Origin: Grifola frondosa
Lineage: Eukaryota > Basidiomycota > Agaricomycetes > Polyporales > Grifolaceae
Length of the DNA stretch: 64,000 nucleotides
Direction: 5' to 3'
Assembly: GCA_001683735.1 (NCBI GenBank)
Contig: LUGG01000011.1
Span: forward strand, 1,612,001-1,676,000
In this document: positions 23,670-33,792 of the stretch, piece by piece
Layout: every line of letters begins with the position of its first letter
How positions within the stretch are numbered: the stretch's first letter is position 1
Translations under genes and position numbers: made by a program
The notes under the pieces: model-generated
Databases searched by the model: none
Told to the model about the DNA's origin: nothing
The model's input: the letters and a program-made list of their open reading frames with translations, nothing else

Positions 23670-25002
23670 TGTTCCCTTGATAAGAATCTTCTCTTTCGAA
23701 GCTCTGAATCCTGATCGTGTCAACTCGAGTTCATATGTGGCGTACTCGGCTTCCACGGGTAGTTAGAACAGCTTTCGTTCACTTTGGTATTATGCCAATG
23801 TCAATGCTGCGGCCTACTACGTGATATGCTCGCAAAACATCAGCGCCACTGCGATGGTCATCTTGCCGAGCCAAGGGCTAAGGAAGCCAGGGAAAAATCC
23901 GGAATATACTTCTAAGTATCGTGTACTAATGTTGAGAGCGCATCCATGTTGATCTGTTGAATAATGATCGGAACAGGATTGAGATGCATGAGGAGGACTG
24001 AACACCATACCACCCAAATCAGGCTTGCGTACAGGACTAAACCCGCGTATGATTGTGGATTCAATCGACAGCGAGTTCTTAGTCTCGGAACCAGCCGTTC
24101 TCTCCCTTCGGACCCCCAATCGGACATCGAAAAACACCAGCACAGAGAGGGAGAGAACGTCTGGTGAATTTGGTATAGGCGGGGGTGGTATGGTCACATT
24201 CACGTGCTTTAAGACGCGCTCTACGCGTCGCGTCGCGCACGGCCGCATGTCATTTTGATGCATGTACTCTGCAAATCGGCTCTTAATATTAATGAAAAGA
24301 ATTTGCCTAACCATATTTTTGTCATGTATATTGGTCTGAGACAGATTCTGCCTCATCTCGTCGAAATTTCTTATCATCCCAGTACTTACTCTCATGTATT
24401 GGTAGATGCTGACTAAGCATTGGTAGTGCGGAGACCGGGGCACTTTTGGTTGTTTAATAGCGTCGGACAGATCTCTTGGCTCTTTCAACTCATAGGGTGA
24501 TCATTCGGTTGAGTTTTGTGGTATTTGGCCGTGCATACATAGCTTATCTCGAGCGTCGTTGAGAGCGATCTGACGCGGTCGGTCACAAAGCGTGACCATC
24601 CCCCCCCGCCTATACCAAAGTCACCAGACGTTATAGGTGGTAGTTGTGCTGGGGTTTTTCGATGTCCGATTGGTTCTGCGCCGGACTCTTCCGGTGGCGC
24701 AGCCGCCGTGCACAACTACCACTATAACGGCTGGTTACGAGACTAGCGAGTTCTGTTGAATTGAGTCGGCCAGCGCACGATCTGATCGGCAAACCTAGAA
24801 TAGTAGTCATTCCAGGTCCGGAAGTTTGGAGCCAAAATATACAGTCTCAAGGGTTCTGTGATGAAGCCGACTGTACACATGTACAAGATGAAAGAATCAA
24901 TAGAACAATCAGCCACGCCCGGAGCATGTTCTACGCACTCGTGTGGAATGGGGTTGCTCCACCGAGCGCAGGCTAGAACAGGAAGTCCACAAATGGCTGA
25001 TA
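23670..25002. other. Diverged 7-TM upstream region with transposon insertion
   Basis: Homologous to 6240-6990 and 35627-36370. On the minus strand it shows fragments such as LVLYASLIWVVWCSVLLMHL that look like a decayed membrane protein, but frames are broken. Interrupted by the element at 24080-24745. Confidence 0.5.
24080..24745. mobile_element. Non-autonomous Mutator-like element with 9-bp target duplication
   Basis: A 666-bp insertion in the 7-TM upstream sequence. The ends are inverted: TAGTCTCGGAACCAGCCGTT at the left and, read in reverse complement, TAGTCTCGTAACCAGCCGTT at the right, one mismatch in 20. Inverted similarity continues inward for over 100 bases (AATCGGACATCGAAAAAC block). 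The flanks are GCGAGTTCT on both sides (24071-24079 and 24746-24754). The uninterrupted copy at 36060-36110 lacks the insert. A 9-bp duplication with long inverted ends fits MULEs; no transposase is encoded. Confidence 0.85.
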
Positions 25003-25299
25003 CTGTACCATTTCCATCAATTCGACAGGCCTTGTGACGCGTGACATCGCCGAAATGGTTGACCGATTCGACAAGTTGGTCCGTGCCGTGTGACCAGCGG
25101 AAAATTTTCGACAAATTTTCGCAAAAATACAGTCAGAATTAAGGCAATTGGCTCCGCAGGAGCCGCCGACAAATTTTGCACTTTTTGAGACGAAAATTCG
25201 ATTCGACAGCTAGCAATGTGACCTGTGACTGACGCCAAAAATTCGACCAAATCAAGGCCCTGTGACCCGTGACATGTCGAATTGATAGAAATGGTACAG
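25003..25299. mobile_element. TA-flanked inverted-repeat element (mariner-like MITE)
   Basis: A 297-bp element with ends CTGTACCATTTC and GAAATGGTACAG, and extended inverted similarity through CATCAATTCGACA. Flanked by TA on both sides (25001-25002 and 25300-25301). The interior is AT-rich with repeated AAATTTTCG-type words and no ORF. The TA target and short size suggest a Tc1/mariner-type MITE. Confidence 0.7.
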
Positions 25300-25393
25300 T
25301 ATTTTAATCGTCTGTCCTACCGGGTAGTAAAAACGTATAAATGAGTCAGCCTGTGGTAAGACTAGTTTCCTGCATCTTCCTGACTGTGGCACC
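25300..25393. promoter_or_regulatory. Short region upstream of TM1
   Basis: Only about 95 bases separate the TA-flanked element from the TM1 start, so the element lies in or next to the TM1 promoter. Confidence 0.4.
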
Positions 25394-27076
25394 ATGACGA
25401 ATCGGCAGGATCCCGCTATCATAACTTCCAACTTTAGTATGTCTTGCATGTTTACGCCCGCATAGTTTGCTCACACAGTGCTCAGAGTCTCTCGCAACAG
25501 TAAATTTGATGACCGTAGCCATCATGATGTCATTCGCGAGTTCATTTCGTTATGACTATTGCTCATATCTCTGTTCTAGGTGGGAATGGATCATCAACCT
25601 CAACTTCGAGTAGAAACTACTCACTCGTAAAACCGATTTATCATGGCCCAGGCTAGTAAGTTCTAGTACTTGTCATACGAGCTGCCCAACAAAATACTGT
25701 CACATAGGTGTGCGCAACATCTCGAATGTTCTCGCTTGCTACTGCGATTACCACCACCATCGTAATGACTGCTACTATCCAAATTGATTGCAATGTATGT
25801 TTGATTTAAGCAAATTTGGGACAATACTTGATTTTTTCTCGCAGCTGGCAGTGCGCTGGATCCTAGTCAGTGTTCTATCCACCATTGTATCGCGCCATTG
25901 TAGTCAAATGCATTTTCAGGTTCTGGGTTATCTGTCTGTTGCAACCGCTTCTCTATTGATAGCGCTCAGAGCGTTTGTTCTTTCTACCAAATATCTGGCT
26001 TAGTGCTTCTGACATGACAAACCCTAGCATCGCGATCTGGTATCGGAACAAATATGTGATCGCCGCAGTGGCTGTTACGTACCTCACCGATATTGGGTGG
26101 ATGATTTATGGTGAGTTTACGTAGTTCTTATCTTTATTCATGCTGATTGCAAATGCCAGGAATTGTTCCGGTAATTATCTCATTGAATTCATGCTTTCCA
26201 CTCAAAAATTGGACAAACATAGGGAATCGTCATGGATTGGGATCCAATCGCAAGAGCATGTATTGCTTTCAACACTTCTACTAGGAGACCAGCAAATATT
26301 GGTGTTTTCGCATGCGACGTTTGCCTCTTAATTGTCATGCTCACTGGACTGTGGAGACATCGTGGCTCGGGAAGTCTTGCAACACTGATAAAACGCCAAG
26401 TACGGAGTGATCAACCACTCTTTCGAACTCTGCCGCTGATCATTGACCATATCTACAGGGTGTTGTTTGGTTCATGATCGCACTTGCGTTCTATGTGCCG
26501 GAGGTCGTGAGTCATATAGCATTCACTTCTCTCAAGACGTATATTCAATACAGCGTAAAAAACTACAGCTCTTTGTCATATTAGATTTCAATGGTAAGAT
26601 ATGACTTAATCATTGTCACTTCCAAATACTAACAAAGTTTGACCTACAGATCCTATGAATCTAGTATGTGTTCAGGGCGTCGAAAATAGCTTAAAACAAC
26701 AGGGTTAATATGTGCCCATAGATGCTTCAGATACCAGTGGGTGAGCACCTGATTGCCAAATATGACTGGACAGACGCCTGAGAAATACGTTGCGTTGATA
26801 TCTGGTGCTAGTTGCCGCAATGTGTGTTGCGCAGCATCTGCCTGCTAGCATCTACTGATTAAATTTCTCAGGAATATCTGTGGGATTCGGATGCAACTAT
26901 ATTTGTATGATCAGGCTAGGCATGGATGATCTCATTCATACAAGCTCCATGCGATTTACAAACTTTTCAGCTCGACGTCTGATATTCACCTATCTCCGGA
27001 ATCAGAATTACAATGTTCGCCTACTATTCGGCGCAACGTAATTCTGCTGATGCCCATGGGTCGCTTCACACAGTGA
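25394..27076 (+). CDS. Basidiomycete multi-pass (about 7-TM) membrane protein TM1
   Basis: Uncharacterised fungal membrane protein family. Start ATG 25394 (MTNRQDPAIITSNFS). Later exons: WEWIINLNFEWKLLTRKTD, a helix with FSLATAITTTIVM, LGYLSVATASLLIALRAF, IAIWYRNKYVIAAVAVTY with DIGWMIYG, the VCLLIVMLTGLWRHRGSGS exon, GVVWFMIALAFYVPEV, then ILDFN/DPMNL/MLQIP and a short hydrophilic tail. The order of helices and the WEW, NKY, GSGSL and DPMNL motifs recur in TM3. About ten introns. The end is set at the TGA at 27074-27076, which is uncertain. The function is unknown; a receptor or a cluster-specific membrane protein are both possible. Confidence 0.65.
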
Positions 27077-27244
27077 GTGCATCCAGTCAAAAGATAGGGC
27101 TATTGAGAAAATTTCGCTCGTCTAGGTCTCACATCTTGGACAGGCCAGATGTGTTTGATATAAGCAACAAGCCAACTCTAGATGGTGAATCGAGCCGTGA
27201 AGAAGTATAGTAGCCTCGACGTATTTTGTATCCATTCCCTTCTA

Positions 27245-27890
27245 AGAAATGATCTATCGATTTAGTGCCTATGCATACATGTATGTTACGTCGAAATAGG
27301 GTAGCAGCTCGTAGTGTCGAATGCGATATGACCATGCTCTTGGTTTGGGTTGCGAGAAGCATCAGCCTGAAAGGAGAATGCAGCAATGAACAACATGAGC
27401 GAGGTAAGATAAAGACAAAGTCGTGGTACTTCTCGACAACGCCATTAAGGGATTCGAGGCCAGTAAACAATGTGTAGCCTTCCAGTTGCCGCTTTCTGTT
27501 GCAGCAAGGCGAGCATAGCCGACACCCTTTCCAGCAGAAGTTTGGATGTCGAAACCAAACCTAACCCAGGAGAGGTCTGGGAAAGGGCTACGTAGCGTTG
27601 GAGCGCAAAATGCATCCTGAGCGATCGCGATATGGAGAGGCCACTAGGTATTGCACGAGCACTGAAGAAAGATCGAACCCCATAGATACCCTGGATTAGT
27701 CTCAACTAAGATCAAGGATATATTTCCAGAAAGCTTGGGCAAGGAATAAGTCATGAAGTCTGTTACTCTCCCGAGCAGCGAGAGCGTCTAAGCATTTATG
27801 AAGAGAGGTGTCTGCAGGCACAGAAGGATGCAGTTTTCTCAGCATACGAGCATAAGTCTGGTCATAGGTACGCTTCTGCAAGCATAACAC
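27245..27890 (-). pseudogene. FMO-3, N-terminal fragment
   Basis: Matches the first two exons of FMO-1 (17245 to about 16640): PSVPAD, ALAARES, FLAQAFW, a segment like DARATPSGLSIS and ESLNGVVEK. The FAD and NADPH domains are missing. It shows stop codons and a shortened first exon. Useful as a comparison because it lacks the extra base seen in FMO-1. Confidence 0.8.
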
Positions 27891-28720
27891 AGTCAGCAGA
27901 GTATGGAGCGGTGAGTAGTGAGTCCGAGAACTTAAGATGTCGACAAGAAAGTTGTTTTTTATCCCATTTTACGGCCCTGGGTTAAGCCCATGGAAGCGGA
28001 AAGATGCAAGCGAATCTGAGCATATGTCGCCCTTCACGTAAAGTGTGAGCAAGAGCCGCATGGACGATAAGTAACTGTGCCATGACTTACATCTGATGCC
28101 ATCGATGGCGGATTGGACGGGCCTGCAATGTGCGAGAATCCAATCGCCTTGGAGATAGCATATTTATATTATTCTTCGCGAGAAGGCACACATACAATAC
28201 GCGATCAGTGGGGGTTTACATCCTCTTCGCGCAAGACTGTTCCTGCGTCTGGGAGTCGTTGTAAGCGAGAAGACGCTTAATAGGTGTCAAACAGAGTCTG
28301 CTTTTTTCAAAGAGTGGCGATGCAACATGAACTAAGGCCTGACAGCGATGCGTAAGCTTAGAAACATAACTGAGGCCCGAGGGACATGCAGTGCGCATTG
28401 GGCGGAGATGCTACTGCCAGCACTGGCAATGTATACGGTTATTTACATATGTGGGCGTCGCCGTGTCGTTATTATTTAATTGAGGAATCAATTTTTTTAG
28501 ATAGGCCTAGCCCATGCATAAGGAAATCATACTGATATCCGTCTTCACCAGCGAACCAGCTGATCACCTCGCCGTCTCATACTATCCTTCTCAGGGGCCG
28601 GGACATGCAAATCTGGGCAGATATAACCATTCACCCTTCGTGTTATTTGTCTCCGCATGTCGCACGATATCAAGTGGATTCTTGAGAAGTGCACAATCTA
28701 CCCAGAATCAACCGGCGATT
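27762..28720. repeat. Duplicated FMO-upstream segment, copy 1
   Basis: Same-orientation copy of 41300-42229. Contains the FMO-3 5' end, its upstream region and a plus-strand open frame 28514-28735 (74 codons, HKEIILISVF) also present in copy 2. That frame has no recognised domain. Confidence 0.8.
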
Positions 28721-28783
28721 GTAGCGAACGGGTGAGTGTTGCTGAGTCTTGCGCCATGCCCAGAGGTGCTAACCGCGATTTAG

Positions 28784-29156
28784 TTCAACGGCGTTAGGAC
28801 TCGCTTCAACTATGCTCGTTCTGACGTTCGGGATCATATCGATGCCATAGTCCGCGACCGTCGGGCCGCCTTTGGAGATGTCGGCGCGGAGACGCAGACA
28901 GACTACTTATCTCTCGTCGCTTCTCAACGACCCTGCATGCGACGAGCCGATTCTCGTTCGTGACACGCTCGTGACCTTATTGTTCGGAGGACGCGACAAC
29001 ACACAGAACTCTCTTGCATTGGCGCTTCATGCGCTGCTGTCGTCGCCGATGTGGATACAAAGAGTGAGGAATGAGGCCGTCGAGAATGCCAGAGATGGAC
29101 AGGAATTAGACTATTCAGATCTCTCGGTGAGCGACCCACCTGATACCGCTGGATGA
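28784..29156 (+). pseudogene. Cytochrome P450 F fragment with I-helix
   Basis: Contains RDHIDAIVRDRRAAFG, SLLNDPACDEPILVRDTL and the I-helix LLFGGRDNTQNSLALALH, where GGRDNT fits the A/G-G-x-D/E-T oxygen-binding motif. It stops before the ExxR region and is followed by the MBL1 3' end. One base shift separates the first two blocks near 28910. Its sequence differs clearly from P450 A-E, so it comes from another P450 subfamily (CYP63-like group possible). Confidence 0.75.
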
Positions 29157-29235
29157 CTCTGACTCATCTGGGTATTCTGTCACCGGTCACCGCTACGCAT
29201 CGAACGCCACACGTCTCGAACGCCACATGATCCGT

Positions 29236-30206
29236 TCACAATTTCGGGGGAATGGTGCCGGGAAAGAACGCATCTCCTCCTTTATTCTTCTCGTACCATT
29301 CCTTCTCGTGAGCCAGCAGCACATGAACCTTCGGTATTTTCAGCAACGTTCCCACCCTCCGAATATGCTCGATCGCATCGTCCTTGTGTGCGTGCGCGCA
29401 GTGTATGTGCCCAGTCGGGTCAACCGTAAACGCCATCCCGCGTTCTCCCGTCAATATGCGCACATCGTGGGCCGTGTCTCCGGCAAGGTAGATCCAGGAA
29501 TCGTCCGCAGACGTACGCGCAAGCACGTTGATGTGCCCTGCAAGGTGCCCTATCGCGTCCACCAGGTAGAGACTGCCATCTCCAAAGTAGTCGTATGCGC
29601 GGGGAAATGGTCCCATGGACGTGTTAAATTCCGCAGCTGTGAGGAAGCGCGTACGCTCGGCGGGGACCACGGACTGCAGGATTTGAGACTTTGGGTTAGA
29701 CGGGAAACCGTTCCCAATCAGCTCCGCACTGCCTTCTCCGAGAACGAACGTGGCATTGGGGAATGAAGCGGCGTCGCCCGTACTACAATAAGACACTTGT
29801 AAGAGTATATCGCGCAGTGGGAGATTGTCACATACTGATCGAAGTGGAGATGACTAAGGATGATAGTCTTCACGTCAGCAGGGTCAAGTCCGCCCTTCTT
29901 CAGAGACTCGTCCACGCTCTGGGGGACGGAAACCGGGTACCATTTTTCGATGACCGCCTTCACTGCAGGTGGGTGACTCTCCATGTCACGGCGCAGACCG
30001 AGGTCAAAGACAAGGTGAGAGTTCGAAGTGGAATGACGCAAGGAGAAAGCGAGGGAGGGGCAGACACTGATTTCAGTTGGAGCAGCGTCCGCCATGAAGA
30101 GATGGAGGGGAATGTGGATGATACCAGCCTCCAGTGCGGAGACGTGCATATATGCTTGTCCAGGCTTGGCGATGGGTAAAGCGATGGTGATGTCGGTCTG
30201 AGCCAT
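29236..30206 (-). CDS. Metallo-beta-lactamase-fold hydrolase MBL1
   Basis: Zn-dependent hydrolase, cytosolic, with no signal peptide evident. Two exons: ATG at 30204-30206 to a donor at 29835, intron 29783-29835, then to TGA at 29236. Splicing restores the metal motif HLHFDH (the last His codon spans the intron), followed by GD. Further metal-site candidates are GHLAGH, GDTAHD and AHEKEW. About 300 aa, in the usual range for lactonase-like MBLs (AHL-lactonase/AidC type); substrate unknown. The frame is intact, so this is the functional partner of MBL2. It could open a lactone or ester in the cluster product, but that is inference. Confidence 0.9.
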
Positions 30207-30689
30207 GTTGTCTAATCCCTGAGATGCGTAATCGTCAAGAAATGCGGGATGGTAGCTACTTATATCCTGCCAGACTTAAGGTTTTTTGCTGGTCAATTAA
30301 TGGTCACCTTACTACCAGTTTTTGGATCTTAATGTATAGATTTTCGAGCTTACTGCGGACCCACCGATTTCTCTCCAATTTGGGCTATGCCCAGCACCGG
30401 AGAAGGCATACATCTCACCGGATACTCCAGTGTCTGACAAAGTAGTACTTCAGCTTCCATTCTAAAGATCTAATAGTAGTATGTCCGTTGAGGCCGTACC
30501 ATAAACGGTCCATATGCCATTAGGTTGTTCCATCAACAGTCCATCTGACGTTCAACAATGTTAGCAGGCATTCATGTAGGCTCGCTGACGAGCCTCTAAT
30601 ATTAGGAAGAAGAAGTCATGCCAAGAAGAAAGCATAGTAACCGCTCAACTACCGATAAGGGTACATTTGCGTTCATTCTGAAACGTAAT
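30207..30689. other. Upstream of MBL1, no gene
   Basis: Spacer between MBL1 and the broken end of P450 E. No motif seen. Confidence 0.5.
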
Positions 30690-31529
30690 CATCGAAGGGA
30701 GACTTACGAAATGGAAACCAATCAACCGCATAGAAATTGAGCCTGTTTGCCCGCACAAACCGTTGGACCATCAAGCGAGAAGCAATGACGAAAGGATCTT
30801 GAGCCCCTTGACTCTGGTGGCCATACGCAACCTCCATGGTTATTTCTTGTCGGAATACTGTGTCAAAAGATATGTTAGCATCGCGCTCTCTCTCAACTCA
30901 TAACCAGGACAGTGTTGCCTTCGAATGTTATCGGGAAATTCGTGAGGGGTTTGCAACATCTGTTTGAGAGACATGATGACGTATCGCTCCACCACTGCCA
31001 GGATGATACTGCTCTAGCTGTTTTGAATTTAAAACCAGACTGAGCATCTTTCGTGATAAACGCAAACGACCGCTGTCAGGATCAAAAACGATCCCGCGAG
31101 TCATGCCGGACCTGTGAGTACTTCAGATGGTGACGAGGGATTGATTCAATGAAACGCACAATTCGAGCATTTTTGGATATGGTCTACCCCAGTAATTGGT
31201 GGACTTATTATCGAGTATTTCACGTGCAATGAGGGAGTTGTTGAGTACGAGCATGTGGGTGCGAAATGTACGGAGAGAGTAGATCGGACCTATCTCGGCC
31301 ATGCAAAGTCAGTGGCAACATCCTCAGAACATGTATTAATTTAATGTTTACCATATTCTTTTCCCAGAGCGGCGAGAGTCAATCAAAGCTTCCGAATTGA
31401 TAGAATATTACCGATAATGGGATACTGTCTGGGACCTGAGAAGCGGGAATATCGAGCGAGGTTAGCTGCTTCCCATGTCCCGTAGCCAAAGAGTAGCAGA
31501 AAACTGTAGACAAGGATATCTAACCACAT
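30690..31529 (-). pseudogene. Cytochrome P450 E, N-terminal half only
   Basis: Start ATG complement at 31527-31529: membrane anchor MWLDILVYSFLLLFGYG, then the proline hinge YPIIGNIL. Next exons give IGPIYSLRTFRTHMLVLNN, YWGRPYPKM, MTRGIVFDPDSGRLR, VERYVIMSLKQML and MEVAYGHQSQGAQDPF, stopping at VDWFPF near 30700. The next expected exon is absent. Defects: an in-frame TGA at 31383-31385 and one extra base near 31004. The heme half is missing altogether. Confidence 0.85.
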
Positions 31530-31571
31530 TTCAGTCAGACGGCACTTAGGGTGAGATAAGGGGCGGGATAC

Positions 31572-33483
31572 GTTTCCATTGGCATCCGTTGCAGGTGATA
31601 TGTCGAATGTGGCCAGAATGCATGCGACTGCAGTGAACAAAACCTGCCCGGCCAAGTCGCGACCTGGACAAATACTGTTATGGTTGACGAGTGGTTTTAG
31701 CATTGTCAGCAACAGGGCAATGCACATACCGTCGCCCGAAGCCAAACCCAATGCTCCAAGGGTCTAATTTGTTGTCCCGATCTTTGGAGGGCCATCGTTC
31801 AGGTTTGAAGGCGTCAGGGTCGGGATAGAGGCTCTTATCGCGCAGCATAGCCCTGCAAGTGACCAACATCACACATTTCTGCATAGACGTCATGCTGTTC
31901 ATATCACATATCACAGGTTTATGACGATGGTGGTATCCTTTGAGATATAGTATCCGTTGCGCACGGGCAGGCACTCTCGCGACTACAAAACATACATGAG
32001 CGACGATTGAAATTATGAATGGTTGGAACTCACTTATGGGAATCGGGTTGAGAAGACGTATTATCTCAGTTAAGACAGCATCTATGTAGGGGAGATTGGA
32101 ACAATCAGAATAACGAGGTAGGCGGTCGCTGCCAACGACCTGATCTATCTCTGCTTGTGCCCGACGTTGAACATCAGGATGCAACACCATTGTGGAAAAG
32201 AATGTGAGTAGAGATGATACAGTCTAAAAGATTCTTAGGAAATATTGCAGGAATGCGGATGAGATATTACAAACCGTGTCAGCGCCGCCTTCGGACAACA
32301 AGATATCAGAGCCAATCCAGGCACAATGTCATGAGTCACGTACCTCTGTATATCTGTGCAGATGTGTACTTGATGAAGTACTCGCTATACTCGTCCGGCC
32401 TTTCCAACGCCTTTGAGATCATAGACGGTCTCGCCATACCCTTAGCCTATGTCGAGAGTCAAATCCCGTTCACATAATAGATCAGAAGACCCACAATCTC
32501 GCATTGCGTGAATTTGTATCCGTGTTCAGCCATGTCCGTAAATTGGTCCCTCCAAGAAAACGCCTCTCTCTTGAATCCCATGCCGGGGAGAAAAGTCGGA
32601 AGACCTGCGACTATCAGGATAGTATATTATCAGAGAACGAACACACATAGGCATCAGTGGGTTACGGAAAGGTATAAACTCAGTGATGGGAGAACCAAGT
32701 CGATATGCTTTCGAGAGGTTAGTATGGACGGTAATGTCTGCCATCTAGATCAGTGGGTCATGAGGACCATGAGTTTCGTAGCCGTGAGACATCTCAAGAG
32801 CGATCCCTCCTGAAACGTTAATGAAGAGGACCTTCAGAATCAGCTCAATTTGTAGAACTCTCGAATTGAAACCTACCTTCGAGCGTGCTCGGCAAACTTG
32901 TCAGAAGATTCAAGGAGATTATCGAGGAACTGCACCACATATTTCTCCATCACAGCGCGATATGTCTCCAGCTGTCGAGGGCCGAGGATGAGATTGAGCA
33001 TTTTCCGGGACTGCCGCAGACGGTTAGGGTCAGATTCAAAGAGTACGCCACGGCCCATCCCCGCCCTATACTTTACGTCAGAAAACACAGCATTGAAACT
33101 TGGTATCTCATAATATACAATTCAGCTAGGTTTGGAATAAGCCTATTTCAGTAGATGGCCGATTTTCCATCGAGAAGTACACCGGCTGTAAGAGCGCCAT
33201 TCAGCACCAACATTAGCTTTCCGAAAGTACAAAGCGAGAATACGGGCCCTAAATTAATGAGAAACTTAGCCCATCGAATATTAGAATGAATGTGAGAAAT
33301 TCGCTGACCATATTCTTGGCTGAACACAGCGAGCTTCTTCCATAAATGTCCAGGGGGGACGAAATTCCCAATCGGGAGTGGAGGAGGTCCTGGAAAGCGT
33401 TGACGGCCACTGCTTCCTGCAACATGCAAAACCAGGAGACCCAGTAGGATAACGAGAATGACGGAGAGATATTCAGTCCACAT
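31572..33483 (-). pseudogene. Cytochrome P450 D, nearly full length but broken
   Basis: Start ATG 33483 with an anchor helix (YLSVILVILLGLLVLHV) and hinge FPGPPPLPIGN. Exons follow for GPVFSLCTF, the GVLFESDPNRLRQSRKM block, ALEMSHGYETHGPHDP, FLPGMGFKREAF, I-helix GGADT/T, EIIR, FKPERW and FGFGRR/ICPGRDLAG. Defects: an in-frame TAG at 32745-32747 where an acidic residue is expected, an 8-base deletion near 31970 relative to P450 A, and loss of the last exon (the sequence leaves the gene at NGNV near 31572). P450 E starts right after this break. Its first half shows what P450 A probably looks like outside the window. Confidence 0.88.
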
Positions 33484-33792
33484 CCTGATTCAAGCAGGAT
33501 TGGGTAGACGTGCAAGTTAGACAGACAGCTAGTAGCACTTGTCATTCCCGCGCTGCCTGAGCGCTCTTGCCCGATCCGATCCGATCGCCAGCGGCCGAAC
33601 GCATTTGATACTATACACCAAATATCACTTCACGGATAGCAGCACCCCTTGCCGTGATATAGCACACAAAATTCAAAGACAACATTGTAATTAAGAAAAA
33701 TAAGGACACCATACACGAGGAAGCCGAGATTCTCGGCATAAATAGGCATATTCGCGGATCAATTCTTCCGAAAGTGTTCTCTTCATTACCAA
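33484..33792. other. Spacer between P450 D start and TM3 end
   Basis: No gene. Should include the P450 D promoter. Confidence 0.5.
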
